Source: Micromonospora purpureochromogenes
GTDB lineage: Bacteria; Actinomycetota; Actinomycetes; Mycobacteriales; Micromonosporaceae
Reading direction: 5' to 3'
NCBI RefSeq assembly: GCF_900091515.1
Contig: NZ_LT607410.1
Span: 3,038,001 to 3,102,000 of the forward strand
DNA: 64,000 nt
Positions 1 to 9,270 of the stretch are shown piece by piece. The position numbers were made by a program, and so were the translations under genes. Position 1 is the first letter of the stretch, and each line of letters begins with the position of its first letter. The notes beneath the pieces were generated by a model. The model made no database searches. It was given only the letters and a program-made list of their open reading frames with translations, and was not told the origin of the DNA.

Positions 1-461
1 AGCTGGCCAAGCGGCAGGGGCTCAACGTGGTCGCCGTGGCGTCCGGGGCGGAGGGCGTGGCGCTGGTGAGCCGGCTCGGTGCCGATCTGGCCGTCGACGG
101 TCACGGTGACCTCGCCGAGGTGCTCGGGCGGATCCGGGAGGTGGCGCCCGACGGCGTGGACGGCGTGCTGGCGATGGCCGGTGGGAAGACGCTGGAGAAG
201 CTCAGCGAGGCGCTGCGCGACGGCGGTGTGCTCGGGTACCCCCACGGGGTGCAACCCGAACCGAGCGAGCGGCCCGGGGTGACGGTCAAGGCGTACGACG
301 GCGAGACCGGGCCCCGGCAGTTGCAGCGCCTCAACGAGCTCATCGAGGCGGGACCGTTCGAGGTGCACGTCGCCCAGAAGTTCCCGCTGGGGCAGGCGGC
401 GGAGGCACACCGTCGCCTGCAGACCTCCTTCCCGGGCAAGCTGCTGCTCACGGTGGTCTGA
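1..461 (+). CDS. Zinc-type alcohol dehydrogenase / quinone oxidoreductase family, C-terminal part
   Basis: The reading frame is open from base 3 and ends at a TGA at 459-461, so only the last ~150 residues are present. The visible part is the end of an MDR-type Rossmann fold: a variable beta-strand after the nucleotide-binding region, then GADLAVDGHGDL, then a GGKTLEKLSEALRDGG helix-turn region, and finally an FPLGQAAEAHRRLQ segment. That last segment is typical of the closing part of quinone oxidoreductases, where AH.RL precedes the final KLLL strand. The protein would reduce a carbonyl or quinone with NAD(P)H. The cofactor-binding GxGxxG and any zinc ligands lie outside the window, so substrate and metal dependence cannot be judged. 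Confidence 0.8.
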   Translation, partial: LAKRQGLNVVAVASGAEGVALVSRLGADLAVDGHGDLAEVLGRIREVAPDGVDGVLAMAGGKTLEKLSEALRDGGVLGYPHGVQPEPSERPGVTVKAYDGETGPRQLQRLNELIEAGPFEVHVAQKFPLGQAAEAHRRLQTSFPGKLLLTVV

Positions 462-551
462 CAGCCGGTAACGCTGCTCGATGCGTCGTACGAGCCCGGC
501 TCGCTACCCGATCTCCCGTGTGGGGGCGCGGCCGGCGGGTAGGGGTTCGCC

Positions 552-1100
552 ATGGTGAAGCGCGCGGTGTGGCAGGGGCTGGTGGCCGGGTTGGCGGGGG
601 CGGCGGTGATGACCGCGGCGGAGAAGCTGGAGCAGCGGGTGACCGGGCGGCCCGACTCCCATGTGCCGGCCCGCGTACTGGCGCGGCTCACCGGCCTGCC
701 GGAGGCACCGACACGCCAGCCACGGTGGCGCAACCTCGCGATGCACTACGGCCAGGGCGCGCTCGTCGGCGTGGTGCGCAGCATCATGGCGCAGGCCGGT
801 CTGCGGGGTGCGTGGGCCTCGGGGATGTTCACCGTGGTGCGGTTGACCAACGATCAGATTCTGGAGAACGCCACCGGAGTGGGGGCGCCACCGCAGACCT
901 GGCCGCGCGGCGAACTCGTCGTCGACGTCCTGCACAAGTCCATCTACGGATTCGTCACCGGAGCGGTCGCGGACACCCTCGCCGCCCGCGACGGCGCCGG
1001 CCCCGGCCAGCGGCACGCGGCGCTGCGCCCCGGCCGCCGCGCTGACGTCGGCCCGCTGCCCCGAGGCGAGGCATACGGCGTACGGGCACGGCGGGGATAG
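552..1100 (+). CDS. Hypothetical small membrane protein
   Basis: A 182-residue protein of unknown function. A hydrophobic Gly/Ala-rich segment lies near the start (about residues 8-24), a second at about 70-90, and a third, weaker one around 135-150, so it is probably an inner-membrane protein with three spans. The C-terminal ~35 residues are Arg-rich and presumably cytoplasmic. A GTAGGGG sequence precedes the ATG. It follows the oxidoreductase by 90 bases on the same strand and could be co-transcribed. The codon use and the balance of hydrophobic and charged segments look like real coding sequence. No catalytic motif is visible. Confidence 0.7.
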   Translation: MVKRAVWQGLVAGLAGAAVMTAAEKLEQRVTGRPDSHVPARVLARLTGLPEAPTRQPRWRNLAMHYGQGALVGVVRSIMAQAGLRGAWASGMFTVVRLTNDQILENATGVGAPPQTWPRGELVVDVLHKSIYGFVTGAVADTLAARDGAGPGQRHAALRPGRRADVGPLPRGEAYGVRARRG

Positions 1101-1804
1101 CCAATTCCTTGGGCCGGTGATCCGGTGTGGCCGCCAGGCCGGCACGGCGTGGAGCCTGGTCCCGGAAATCATCGAGCCCGCGCAGATCGGGGTAACCCAG
1201 CTCGATTCATGTCGAGGTCGAGAACATTTCGCCCCTGCGGAAAGCGGGGACTGGCTCCGGGAGCTGCCTGAGGCTGATCGGGGCGGGTTGTCGCGTAACG
1301 ATCGCCATTATTTCGCCGGCATGACGAAAACATTCATAACCGAACTCCCCGGGTCGGCTCCTCCACCGGCAATTTGGCGGTGGCCGCGCCCTGGCCATTC
1401 TTGCGCGGCGGGCGGTGGCGGTGATCGCGAGGCAGCGGCCAGCGTCGCCGGCAGCGAATATGTGGACGAGAAGAATTCGCTGCGACAATCGTGAAATCGT
1501 GCGGAGCGGTGCCGAAGTGAAGCATGACACATCCGTCGGCGCCGTTTCGTCGGCGGCGCCGACGCTGAACAGCGAAAGGGACCCGCCGCGCCGGTCGCCG
1601 CGCCGCCGGAACCCGCCCGGATCTCCTTGACGGCGTATCCGTGATGCGATCTCATCGGGGCCGGCGCCGACGAATCATCAAACGGCCGGCGCCGTCCGGC
1701 GTCCCGTCTTCGTGGTCGTGCCATTCACCCTTGGCGCGCGACCACGGTGGATGCCGCCCATTTCGCCCGCCCGATCGGTGGGCCCTTTCGAAAGGGAGTG
1801 CACA
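1101..1804. other. Long intergenic region without a convincing gene
   Basis: About 700 bases that are visibly less G+C-rich than the flanks. The open frames here have amino-acid compositions typical of chance translation (long Arg/Pro runs, no hydrophobic core). One perfect 10-base inverted repeat (1535-1544 with 1554-1563, loop of nine) could form a hairpin. No ribosome site with a sensible reading frame was found before the secreted-protein gene at 1805. Confidence 0.5.
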
Positions 1805-2242
1805 ATGACGTCACTCGGTGTCAGGATGCTCGGTGCGGTCGCCGTCACCGGTATCGCAGTCGCGGCCGGCGCGTCACCCGCCACGGCCTCCGCCGACAGC
1901 GACTTCGCACTGGAGAGCGCCGGGGTCAGCGCCTACGGCAGCTACGACATGATGATGAGCATCCCGGAGCGGCCGGTACCGCCGGTGGCGGTCAACGGGA
2001 CGCTCGCCGTCAACGCCCCCGGGCGGTGCGGCGTGGTCCAGATCGCCACCAACGGGCCGGCTGACGAGCTCGTCTGGCGGACCTTCGCCGCGCTGTGCAC
2101 TCCTGGTAAGACGACCGCCCAGACCCGTTCCGAGCTGCTGTGGGGCGGTTTCAAGCCACGGCTCCGGCTGTGCGTCGGCACCACGGTGGCCCGGGCGGAG
2201 CGTGGCCGGGTCTGCGACACGTACACCCCGCCGGTCGGCTGA
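1805..2242 (+). CDS. Small secreted protein of unknown function
   Basis: A 145-residue protein with a clear Sec-type signal peptide: a short start with one Arg, a hydrophobic stretch (LGAVAVTGIAVAAGA), then ASPATASA as a likely signal-peptidase site near residue 28. The ATG at 1805 is chosen because GAAAGGGAG lies just upstream and the signal peptide begins immediately. In-frame starts further upstream would bury the signal. The mature part of ~117 residues holds four cysteines (in GRCGV, AALCTPG, LRLCVG and RVCDTY), consistent with two disulfides and a compact extracellular domain. It ends 80 bases from a convergent gene with a shared terminator between them. Function is not recognisable. 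Confidence 0.75.
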   Translation: MTSLGVRMLGAVAVTGIAVAAGASPATASADSDFALESAGVSAYGSYDMMMSIPERPVPPVAVNGTLAVNAPGRCGVVQIATNGPADELVWRTFAALCTPGKTTAQTRSELLWGGFKPRLRLCVGTTVARAERGRVCDTYTPPVG

Positions 2243-2256
2243 CCCGGACCGCGCAG

Positions 2257-2295
2257 CACGGCCCGGGCAGCGCGACCAGCGTGGCCCGGGCCGTG
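2257..2295. terminator. Bidirectional hairpin terminator
   Basis: A 12-base perfect stem (CACGGCCCGGGC at 2257-2268 with its complement at 2284-2295) and a 15-base loop lie between the convergent secreted-protein gene and the F420-type reductase gene. There is no T tract, as is usual for actinobacterial terminators. Confidence 0.65.
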
Positions 2296-2321
2296 CGCGC
2301 TGTCGAGTGGTGAAGCCGGGC

Positions 2322-3032
2322 TCACCCCGCCTTCGCCCTGGCCCGGGCCAGGGCGACGGTCCGCCCACGCTCGGACTCCGGGAAGCGGTCGAGCATGGTG
2401 CGCACCTCGTCGGCGCTCACGTTGGCGCCGAACAACTCGCTGCCCGGTTCGAGTCGCACGCCCTCGGCCAGGGGGCCGGCGACGACCGGATCGAAGCCGA
2501 GCCGGTCCACCAGGGATGCGACGACATCGAGATCACCGGGGTCGTCGCCGGCGATGGCGATGGCCTTGCGGTCGGGTGTGCCGCTCGGCCGCGCCCCGTC
2601 CTCGAGATCGTGGTAGCCCATGTGGTTGAACGCCTTGACGACGCGGGAGCCGGCCAGGAACGCCTGGACGGTCTCGCTCGACGAGGTGCGCGGGTCGGTG
2701 AGGTCGTCGCGGATGCCGTCGATCTCCCACCAGTAGTTCATCGCGTCGACGACGAGCTTGCCGCGCAGCGCCTCGACGGGGATGCTCCGGTACTTGCCCA
2801 GCGGAAGGGCGAGGATGACGATGTCGGCGCCGGCCACGGCGTCGACCGCGGTGGTGGCCACCGCTCCGGGCGTGAGCACCTCGATGGTGAGGGCGATCTT
2901 CTCCGGGTCGCCGGAGCCGGCGACCCGCACCCGGTAGCCGGCGCCGAGGGCGAGTCGAGCGAGCACGGTGCCCACCTTGCCGGCACCGAGGATGCCGAGG
3001 GTCCGGGGCTCGCTCCGGGCGCTGTCGTTCAT
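2322..3032 (-). CDS. NADPH-dependent F420 reductase-type oxidoreductase
   Basis: A 236-residue Rossmann protein of the F420-dependent NADP oxidoreductase family. [17 protein letters not shown] at residues ~12-28 is the dinucleotide-binding glycine motif, and the following VAGSGDPEK region would contact the NADP phosphate. [12 protein letters not shown] and LVVDAMNYW match the second and third strands of the family fold, and [12 protein letters not shown] matches its conserved middle helix. It probably moves hydride between NADP(H) and F420 or a flavin. The start at 3032 is preferred over the longer frame because GGAAGGA lies upstream. It sits 34 bases after the upstream monooxygenase gene and is the last gene of that operon, so it may supply reduced cofactor to the two luciferase-like enzymes. 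Confidence 0.85.
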   Translation of the reverse strand: MNDSARSEPRTLGILGAGKVGTVLARLALGAGYRVRVAGSGDPEKIALTIEVLTPGAVATTAVDAVAGADIVILALPLGKYRSIPVEALRGKLVVDAMNYWWEIDGIRDDLTDPRTSSSETVQAFLAGSRVVKAFNHMGYHDLEDGARPSGTPDRKAIAIAGDDPGDLDVVASLVDRLGFDPVVAGPLAEGVRLEPGSELFGANVSADEVRTMLDRFPESERGRTVALARARAKAG

Positions 3033-3066
3033 GTCGTCCTTCCGCTCTCCGATCGGGCGTTCGTGA

Positions 3067-4098
3067 TCAACTGGCCAGGATGTCACGGACCATGGGAATC
3101 ACCTTGGTGCCGTACAGCTCCACCGCGCGCATCCGGGCGCTCACCGGCTGGGCTCCGGCGGTGTAGATGAGGTCGAACCGGCCCACGCCGAGACTGCGGA
3201 TGGCGCGGGCCACCCGGCGGGCGACGGTCTCCGGGGAGCCGATGTAGAGGGAACCGTCCTTCACCTCGGCATCGAACTCCGCGCGGCGGATCGGCGGCCA
3301 ACCGCGCAGCGCGCCGATTCGGTCCCGCATGACGCGGTAGTACGGCCAGTACAGCTCCTTCGCCTCCTCGTCGGTGTCGGCGATGAAGCCGGGGGAGTGC
3401 ATCCCGACCGGGTGCGCCGTGGTGCCCAACTGCTCGGCGGCCCGGCGGTAGAGGTCGATGTAGGGCGCGAACCGCTCGGGAGCGCCGCCGATGATGGCGA
3501 GCATGAGCGGTAGGCCGTGTCGGGCGGTACGCACCACCGACTGCGGCGAGCCGCCGACGCCCACCCAGGTGGTCAGGCGTCCCGATTCGGTCTTCGGGAA
3601 GACGTCGGCGCGCTCGAGCGGAGCACGCTTGGTGCCACTCCAGGTGACCGGCTTTTCGTCCAGCAGCTTCACGAACAGCTCGATCTTCTCCTCGAACAGC
3701 ACGTCGTAGTCGCGCAGGTCGTAGCCGAACAGCGGGAAGGACTCGGTGAACGAGCCGCGCCCGAGGATGACCTCGGCCCGACCGTGCGACAGGGCGTCCA
3801 CCGTGGCGAAGCGCTGGAACACCCGGACCGGGTCGTCCGAACTCAGCACGGTGACCCCGGAGGCGAGCCGGATCCGCGAGGTGCGCGTGGCGATCCCGGC
3901 CAGCACGGTCTCCGGCGTGGACACCGAGTACTCCGGCCGGTGGTGCTCGCCGAGGGCGATGACGTCGACCCCCAGTTCGTCGGCCAGCACCGCCTCGTCG
4001 ACGACCTGGCGGATCGCCGCGGCGTAGGAGACGAGCTTGCCGGAGTCGTCCTCCGGCACGTCGCCGAAGGTGTCGAGGCCGAACTCGAGATCAGACAT
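3067..4098 (-). CDS. LLM-class flavin-dependent oxidoreductase (second gene of pair)
   Basis: A 343-residue TIM-barrel enzyme of the bacterial luciferase-like monooxygenase family, which uses FMNH2 or F420H2. Family features in order are [10 protein letters not shown] at the start, [12 protein letters not shown] (the flavin-side histidine region), [42 protein letters not shown] and [11 protein letters not shown]. The start is the ATG at 4098 because it overlaps the stop of the upstream gene by eight bases (ATGTCTGA), a sign of translational coupling. It is a clear paralogue of the neighbouring 349-residue enzyme, with the same motif order. Substrate unknown. Confidence 0.88.
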   Translation of the reverse strand: MSDLEFGLDTFGDVPEDDSGKLVSYAAAIRQVVDEAVLADELGVDVIALGEHHRPEYSVSTPETVLAGIATRTSRIRLASGVTVLSSDDPVRVFQRFATVDALSHGRAEVILGRGSFTESFPLFGYDLRDYDVLFEEKIELFVKLLDEKPVTWSGTKRAPLERADVFPKTESGRLTTWVGVGGSPQSVVRTARHGLPLMLAIIGGAPERFAPYIDLYRRAAEQLGTTAHPVGMHSPGFIADTDEEAKELYWPYYRVMRDRIGALRGWPPIRRAEFDAEVKDGSLYIGSPETVARRVARAIRSLGVGRFDLIYTAGAQPVSARMRAVELYGTKVIPMVRDILAS

Positions 4099-5140
4099 GG
4101 GTGGGCTCCTTTGCCAGCAGCTCCCGGACCCGCGGCGCGACCTCACTGCCCAGCAGCTCGATGGTGCGCGCGCGTGCCTCGCGAGGCAGGTGCATGACGT
4201 CGTATTTGAGGTCGAAGCGGCTCAGCCGCAGGTCACGGGCCATGGTGGCGATCTTCTGCGCGACCGTCTCGGGTGACCCGACGAAGAGCGCGCCACCGTC
4301 GAGCTCGGCCTCGTAGCGTTTGCGGTCCGGCTTGTAGAAGCCGCGCTCCTCGGCAAGCGCCGCCACGACCGGCTGCCAGTACCGCCACCAGGTCTCCACG
4401 GCCTCTTCGTCGGTGTCCGCGACGAGGCCGAGCGAGTGCTGCCCGATCGGCTGCACGGGATGCCCGAACTGTTCGAGCGCCCGGAGGTAGAGGTCGACGT
4501 TGCCGGCGAACCGCTGTGGGCGCCCGCCGATGATCGCCATCATGAGCGGGAGTCCGTAGCGGGCCGCGCGGACCACCGAGTTCGGGCTCCCGCCGACACC
4601 GATCCACGTCGGGATGCCACCGGCCCGCATCCGCGGATGCAGGCGCTGCTCGATCAGGGGACTGCGTACGGTGCCCGACCAGGTGACCTTTTCGTCCCGC
4701 TGAAGTCGGACGAAGAGGTCGAGCTTCTCCTCGAACAAGCGCTCGTAGTCCGCCAGGTCGTAGCCGAACAGCGGAAACGACTCGGTCGCTGACGCCCGCC
4801 CGAGAACCAGCTGGGCCCGGCCGTTCGACACCGCGTCCAGGGTCGCGAACTCGTGGTAGAGCCGTACCGGGTCGTTGGTGCTGAGCACGGTCACCGAGGT
4901 CCCGAGGCGGATCCGATTGGTCGCCGTCGCGATCGCCGCGAGCAACACCGGCGTCGCCGAGTCGTTGTGGCCCTCCCGGTAGTGCTCGCCCACGCTGAAC
5001 ACGTCGAGGCCGACCGACTCCGCGAGCCGTGCCTCGTCAATCAGCAGCCGCACCGTCTCGGCGTCGCTCAGGACCCGGCCGCCGTCGGTGGCGACCTCTC
5101 CGAACGAGTTGAGCCCCAGTTCAAAGCCCTCAGCTGTCAT
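4091..5140 (-). CDS. LLM-class flavin-dependent oxidoreductase (first gene of pair)
   Basis: A 349-residue luciferase-like monooxygenase-family protein that opens the three-gene redox operon. It shows [77 protein letters not shown] and PTWIGVGGSPNSVVRAARYG, all aligned with its downstream paralogue. The pair probably arose by tandem duplication and could work on the same or successive substrates. The 112 bases before its ATG contain two TTGACA-type palindromes shared with the divergent marR-type gene, so it is probably repressed by that regulator. Confidence 0.88.
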   Translation of the reverse strand: MTAEGFELGLNSFGEVATDGGRVLSDAETVRLLIDEARLAESVGLDVFSVGEHYREGHNDSATPVLLAAIATATNRIRLGTSVTVLSTNDPVRLYHEFATLDAVSNGRAQLVLGRASATESFPLFGYDLADYERLFEEKLDLFVRLQRDEKVTWSGTVRSPLIEQRLHPRMRAGGIPTWIGVGGSPNSVVRAARYGLPLMMAIIGGRPQRFAGNVDLYLRALEQFGHPVQPIGQHSLGLVADTDEEAVETWWRYWQPVVAALAEERGFYKPDRKRYEAELDGGALFVGSPETVAQKIATMARDLRLSRFDLKYDVMHLPREARARTIELLGSEVAPRVRELLAKEPTHV

Positions 5141-5198
5141 CGTCTCCTCCTCACGCTCGCTTCCCGGCGGCGATCTCGCCGCAGGAAGCCCTCGACGA

Positions 5199-5210
5199 TT
5201 GACACGTCAA
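5199..5210. promoter_or_regulatory. MarR operator half 1
   Basis: TTGACACGTCAA is a near-perfect 12-base palindrome with one central mismatch pair. It lies in the gap between the divergent monooxygenase operon and marR-type gene. Its first six bases are a -35-like TTGACA reading toward the marR-type gene, with CAGGAT 18 bases further on as a possible -10. Confidence 0.7.
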
Positions 5211-5227
5211 CCATGCTAGCCTCAGGA

Positions 5228-5239
5228 TTGACATGTCAA
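5228..5239. promoter_or_regulatory. MarR operator half 2
   Basis: TTGACATGTCAA is a perfect 12-base palindrome centred 29 bases from the first box. It sits directly before the ribosome site (CAGGAG) of the marR-type gene. It also contains a TTGACA that reads toward the divergent operon, so a bound repressor would block both promoters. Confidence 0.7.
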
Positions 5240-5252
5240 CCAGGAGCGCGAG

Positions 5253-5765
5253 ATGACGAAAGCCACACCTGACCGGCGGGCCGGACGCCAGCTACCGAGC
5301 GCGGCGGAACTGCGGGCCTGGCGCGCCTACATCGAGACGGCGGAAGCACTCAGGTCTCAGCTCGCGTCCCGCCTCCAGGTCGAGTCTTCCCTCTCCCCGG
5401 GGGACTACGCCGTGCTGCTCGCCCTCAGCGAGGCACAGGAGCGGCAGCTGCGCTCCTCCGAACTCGCGGCCCAGATCGGCTGGGAGCGCAGCCGGCTCTC
5501 CCACCATCTCGGGCGGATGGAGCGGCGCGGGCTCATCCGCCGCCAGGAGTGCGCAACGGATCGCGGTGGGGCGGAGGTCCTGCTCACGCCGGCCGGAGCC
5601 GACGCGTTCCGGCGCTCCACGGTCCCGCACCTGCGCGCCATCCGCGAACTCTTCGTCGACGCTCTCACGCCGGATCAGCTCGCCGCGGCGGGCGAGATCG
5701 CCGCGGCGCTGCGCGCGCACCTCGATACGCACCAGACTCCTCAGGCGCCGCGAAACGACCGGTGA
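5253..5765 (+). CDS. MarR-family transcriptional regulator
   Basis: A 170-residue winged-helix regulator. After an N-terminal dimerisation helix (residues ~20-45) come SPGDYAVLLALSEA, LRSSELAAQIGWERSRLSHHLGRMERRGLIRR (the helix-turn-helix and recognition helix, ~60-105) and a wing containing ATDRGGAEVLLT. The C-terminal helices (~120-155) complete the dimer interface. The wing carries DRG, as in many MarR proteins. It is divergent from the two luciferase-like enzymes and the F420-type reductase, and two palindromes in the shared 112-base gap are the obvious operators. It therefore probably represses that operon and itself until a small aromatic or reactive ligand binds. CAGGAG precedes the ATG at good spacing. 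Confidence 0.9.
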   Translation: MTKATPDRRAGRQLPSAAELRAWRAYIETAEALRSQLASRLQVESSLSPGDYAVLLALSEAQERQLRSSELAAQIGWERSRLSHHLGRMERRGLIRRQECATDRGGAEVLLTPAGADAFRRSTVPHLRAIRELFVDALTPDQLAAAGEIAAALRAHLDTHQTPQAPRNDR

Positions 5766-6083
5766 GCCCGGACTTTCGTGGCACGGGCGGTTGGACCACG
5801 GCGCCCTGCGGGTGAGCCCGCGAAGGGTTCACCGAGCGGCGACTCGATCAGCATCCCGGCCACCAAGTAGGTGGTTGGTCCCCGATTCGGTGCTTCTGAC
5901 GCATCCGGGATGTCTGTCCATCCTTGTTCCCTATGCTCCAGGTGACATTCCTACCCGATCCAGGACTCCGGCCGGTCCTGCGCCGCGTGCTGCCCACGCC
6001 GAGGACCCGCTGGGCTGGCGTCGCCTCGGGGCGCCCCTGCTGCGGCTTCCACCGCCGGTTCCGACAGAAATGCGTGAGACACG
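5766..6083 (+). other. Upstream region of the polysaccharide locus
   Basis: About 318 bases with no supported gene. A weak -10-like TATGCT lies at 5932-5937. The open frame that runs through here on the plus strand continues into the glycosyltransferase but has no protein-like composition until about base 6180. Confidence 0.4.
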
Positions 6084-7285
6084 ATGAAGGACGCGGACAC
6101 CATAGTCCTGCCCCGGCTGACGTCGACGGAGGTCGACGTCGAGGACCCCTGGGGCGAAGGCCACGACATGCCCCCCAGCCGGCGGCCGACCCCGTCCGGT
6201 GGCGGGTCGCCGCCTGGCTGGTACCGGCACTGCTGACGGTCGCGCTCTGCCTCGTCCGGAGCGGCGCGCCCGCCCCGCCCACCGAGGACGCCCCGGAATG
6301 GGCCATCGCCGGTTCAGCACTGATGCGCTGGTGGGCGGAGGTCCTCGGCGCGCCGGGCCCGGCGGTGCGGGCGGTGTCGATGGTGGCCATCATCGGTGCG
6401 GCGGCTCTTGTCGGGCTGTTGGCGGCCCGACTGTTCACGCCGCGGGTCGGCCTGCTGGCCGGAGTGATCTTCGCGCTGGTGCCGACGTCGACGCGGTACG
6501 CCCAGGAGGTCCAGCCGTACGCGCTGACGGTGTTCGCCGCCGTGCTCGCCACGTTCCTGCTCGTGCTGGCCGTCGACCGGCCGACGTTCGGACGCTTCGC
6601 CGGCTACGGCGCCTCGGTGCTGCTGCTGGGCCTCTCCCACGGTCTCGCGCTGCTGTTGCTGGCCGGGCACGGCTGGACCGTGTTCGCCTTCCGGCGCGGC
6701 GTGGCCGGCCGCTGGTCGACGGTGGCGCTGTTGGGTGCGCTACCCACGGCCGCCGCGCTGGGACTGTTCGGCGGGCAACCCGGCGCGCCGATCGCGCGGG
6801 GATCGAAGCTCACCCCGGACGTGTTGGCCGCGGCCCCCCGGGAACTGTTCGGCGTCACCGCCCTGGGGATCGTACTGCTCGTGTTGGCCCTGTTCAGCCT
6901 TCCGTTGCGGCGCTCCGCCGCCGTCTACACCGCGTGGGCGGTGGTGCCGCCGCTGGGGTTGCTGCTCGTCGCGCAGGCGACGCCGATCTGGCTGCCGGAG
7001 GTGCTGCTCTTCACGCTTCCGGCGTGGGCGACGCTCGGCGCGGTCGCCCTTACCCGGGTGCGTGCCCGGTGGTGTGCGCTCGCCCTGGTGGCGATCGCGG
7101 TGCTCGGTGCGCCGGCACAGCTGGCCCGGCCGGCGTTGGAGGGACACGAGCGGGCGACCGGCGATCTCGCGAGGTTCATTCAGCTGTGGACCGGGCCCGC
7201 CGGCGGCGAGACGCCGCACGGGGCTCGCCCGGCCCCCGCCGGTGGACGAGAACGGCCGGCGGAAGAAGGCTCCTGGGGTATTTGA
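6084..7285 (+). CDS. Polytopic membrane protein resembling family-39 glycosyltransferases, with an apparent frameshift
   Basis: An integral membrane protein with about nine hydrophobic segments. A natural-looking start, MKDADTIVLPRL, begins at 6084, but its frame stops at ~6236. The membrane part lies in a different frame, open without a convincing start from upstream. The two frames join exactly if the run of six C at 6171-6176 were seven, which gives a continuous ~400-residue protein. The membrane part contains an early acidic loop (TEDAPEW), SMVAIIGAAALVG, a TRYAQEVQPYAL segment and a C-terminal cytoplasmic tail. The TRYAQEVQPYAL segment is the best match to lipid-linked-sugar transferases of the GT39/GT83 type (family R-A-Q-E-x-R-x-Y). 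It opens the exopolysaccharide locus and probably adds a sugar from a polyprenyl donor. Real frameshift and sequencing error cannot be told apart here. Confidence 0.6.
6171..6176 (+). other. C6 tract at the frameshift point
   Basis: A run of six C directly after an in-frame ATG. With seven C the MKDADT start would read through into the membrane-protein frame. Candidate slippage site, phase-variation tract or sequencing error. Confidence 0.5.
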
Positions 7286-7368
7286 GCAACACGCACGCTT
7301 TGGGCTGATTGCCCGAATAGCATCAGCTCCGGTCGAGTTCGTGTCGGGCAGAATCCTTGGGGGGCAAC

Positions 7369-9270
7369 GTGGGGATCGCCAGCGATAGCCGGCTGTCTCA
7401 CGTCGCGGGGCAGGCTACCGCGGGTGCTCCGGCCGTCTCCCCGCCCCGGACCTCGGCGGAGCAGCCCCCCGACCGGCGACAGCGCAACGTCAGAGCCCGT
7501 CGCGCCTACGCGGCGTGCGGGACGACGGCCGGACCGTTGGTCGCGCCACGGCACCCGGCGGCGGCGGTCGAGTTCCGCCATGCCTTGTCGCCGGCGTCAC
7601 GGCTGATCCTGACGCTGTTCGTCCTCGTCAACAGCGCGGCCGGCCTGCTGTTCATCGGCTGGCTGCTGCTCCCGGCGCACGTGCCGGGGCCGGGCGTGAC
7701 CGGGATCGGGAACTGGCAGACGATGACGGCCCGGCTCGGCTTCTGCGTGGTCGTCGGCGTCGAGCTGATCCGCCTCGCGCAGAACGTGGTGATCTGGGTG
7801 TTCGCGTACCACGCCAAGGATCCGGTCCCGGTCGATCCGCCGGTCGGCCTGCGGGTGGCCCTGCTCACCACCATCGTGCCCAGCAAGGAGCCGATCGACG
7901 TCGCCGAGCGGACCCTGCGGAGGATGACACAGATCGTGTACTGCGGCCAGGTCGACGTCTGGATCCTCGACGAGGGGGACGACCCGGCCGTGAAGGAGAT
8001 GTCCGCGCGGCTCGGCGTGCGGCACTTCAGCCGTAAGGGCCGCCCGGAGTACAACCAGCCGAGCGGTGAGTTCCGGGCCCGGACGAAGTCGGGCAATCAC
8101 AACGCCTGGCGGGCGGAGCACGAGCACGGCTACGACGTGGTCGCCAACGTCGACCCGGACCACGTCCCGTTGCCGGGCTTCCTCGAACGGACCCTCGGGT
8201 ACTTCCGCGACCCGGACGTCGCCTTCGTGGTGACGCCCCAGGTCTACGGCAACATGCACCAGAACTGGGTCGCGCACGGCGCGTCGGTGCAGCAGTACCT
8301 CTACAACGGGCTCATCGCGCGGGGCGGGAACGGGCTGGACGCGCCGCTGCTCACCGGCACCGGCCACCTCTACCGACCGGCGGCCTGGCGGAGCATCGGG
8401 GGCTACCAGGACTCGATCATCGAGGACCATCTCACCAGCATCCGGGTCCACGCCGCCGTCAACCCGCAGACCGGCAACCGGTGGAAGGGCGTCTACACCC
8501 CGGACGTGCTGGCCATCGGGGAAGGCCCGACCTCGTGGGCGGACTACTTCAACCAGCAGAAGCGGTGGGCGGCCGGCATCTGCGAGATCCTCATCCGCCC
8601 CGAGCTGCGCGCACCGCGCGAACTCGGTGGACGGCGCCGCTGGCAGTACCGCCTGCTCCAGTTCTACTACCCGAGCGTCGCCGTCAGCCTGTTGCTGGGC
8701 AATCTCGCCACGGCCATGTACCTGCTCACCGGTGTGGGCGCGGCCCAACTCGACGTCACCGTGTGGTCGGTGCTGTGGGGTTCGAGCATGGGCACCTGGT
8801 TTCTGCTGTGGCTCTGGCTCCGCCGCTTCAACATCGCTCCCCACGAACGGGAGGAGATCGGCCTGGTCGGGATGGCGCTGGCGCTGTTCGCCGGTCCCAT
8901 CTACGCGGCCGCCGGTGTCAGTGCGCTGCTTCGGCGGAAGCTCGGGTTCGTGGTGACGGCCAAGGGGAAGCTGCGCACCACCGAGTCGCTCGGCACCTTC
9001 CGGCTGCACTTCTGCTGGGCGGCTTTCGCCGCTGCCCTGCTCGGCGCGAGTTTCGTACTGGACACCAGCTTCACCATGCTCCACGTCTGGCCGATCCTGA
9101 CCCTCCTGACAGGTCTCGGTCCGCCGCTGATCGCGCTCCTGTCGAACATCACGGCCCGCGGAAAGCAGCACGACGACACGGCCGAGCAAGCCGCGCCCGC
9201 CGGCAATGAGGAGCGCCAACCGCCGAAGTCCCGGGTGCCGGCGAACGGGGGTGTGCCATGGCCAAGCTGA
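7369..9270 (+). CDS. Cellulose-synthase-like processive glycosyltransferase (GT2)
   Basis: A 633-residue membrane glycosyltransferase. The GTG at 7369 is chosen because a G-rich ribosome site (TTGGGGGG) lies just before it; a TTG at 7357 is the alternative. Two membrane spans (about 79-100 and 121-146) precede the catalytic domain, and a further cluster of spans follows about residue 430. The four hallmarks of processive GT2 enzymes are all present: D-E-G-D-D at 201-205, D-P-D at 262-264, E-D at 352-353 and QQKRW at 396-400 (the QxxRW motif). It should polymerise a nucleotide sugar into a beta-glycan while extruding it. No PilZ domain is visible. It overlaps the following GH26 gene by 13 bases, as cellulose/mannan synthases often pair with a glycoside hydrolase. 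Confidence 0.88.
   Translation: MGIASDSRLSHVAGQATAGAPAVSPPRTSAEQPPDRRQRNVRARRAYAACGTTAGPLVAPRHPAAAVEFRHALSPASRLILTLFVLVNSAAGLLFIGWLLLPAHVPGPGVTGIGNWQTMTARLGFCVVVGVELIRLAQNVVIWVFAYHAKDPVPVDPPVGLRVALLTTIVPSKEPIDVAERTLRRMTQIVYCGQVDVWILDEGDDPAVKEMSARLGVRHFSRKGRPEYNQPSGEFRARTKSGNHNAWRAEHEHGYDVVANVDPDHVPLPGFLERTLGYFRDPDVAFVVTPQVYGNMHQNWVAHGASVQQYLYNGLIARGGNGLDAPLLTGTGHLYRPAAWRSIGGYQDSIIEDHLTSIRVHAAVNPQTGNRWKGVYTPDVLAIGEGPTSWADYFNQQKRWAAGICEILIRPELRAPRELGGRRRWQYRLLQFYYPSVAVSLLLGNLATAMYLLTGVGAAQLDVTVWSVLWGSSMGTWFLLWLWLRRFNIAPHEREEIGLVGMALALFAGPIYAAAGVSALLRRKLGFVVTAKGKLRTTESLGTFRLHFCWAAFAAALLGASFVLDTSFTMLHVWPILTLLTGLGPPLIALLSNITARGKQHDDTAEQAAPAGNEERQPPKSRVPANGGVPWPS

Noticed and set aside
7286..7368. 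A c-di-GMP or c-di-AMP riboswitch before the CesA-like gene
   Set aside because: The 83-base gap lacks the conserved elements of either class and is too short for most.
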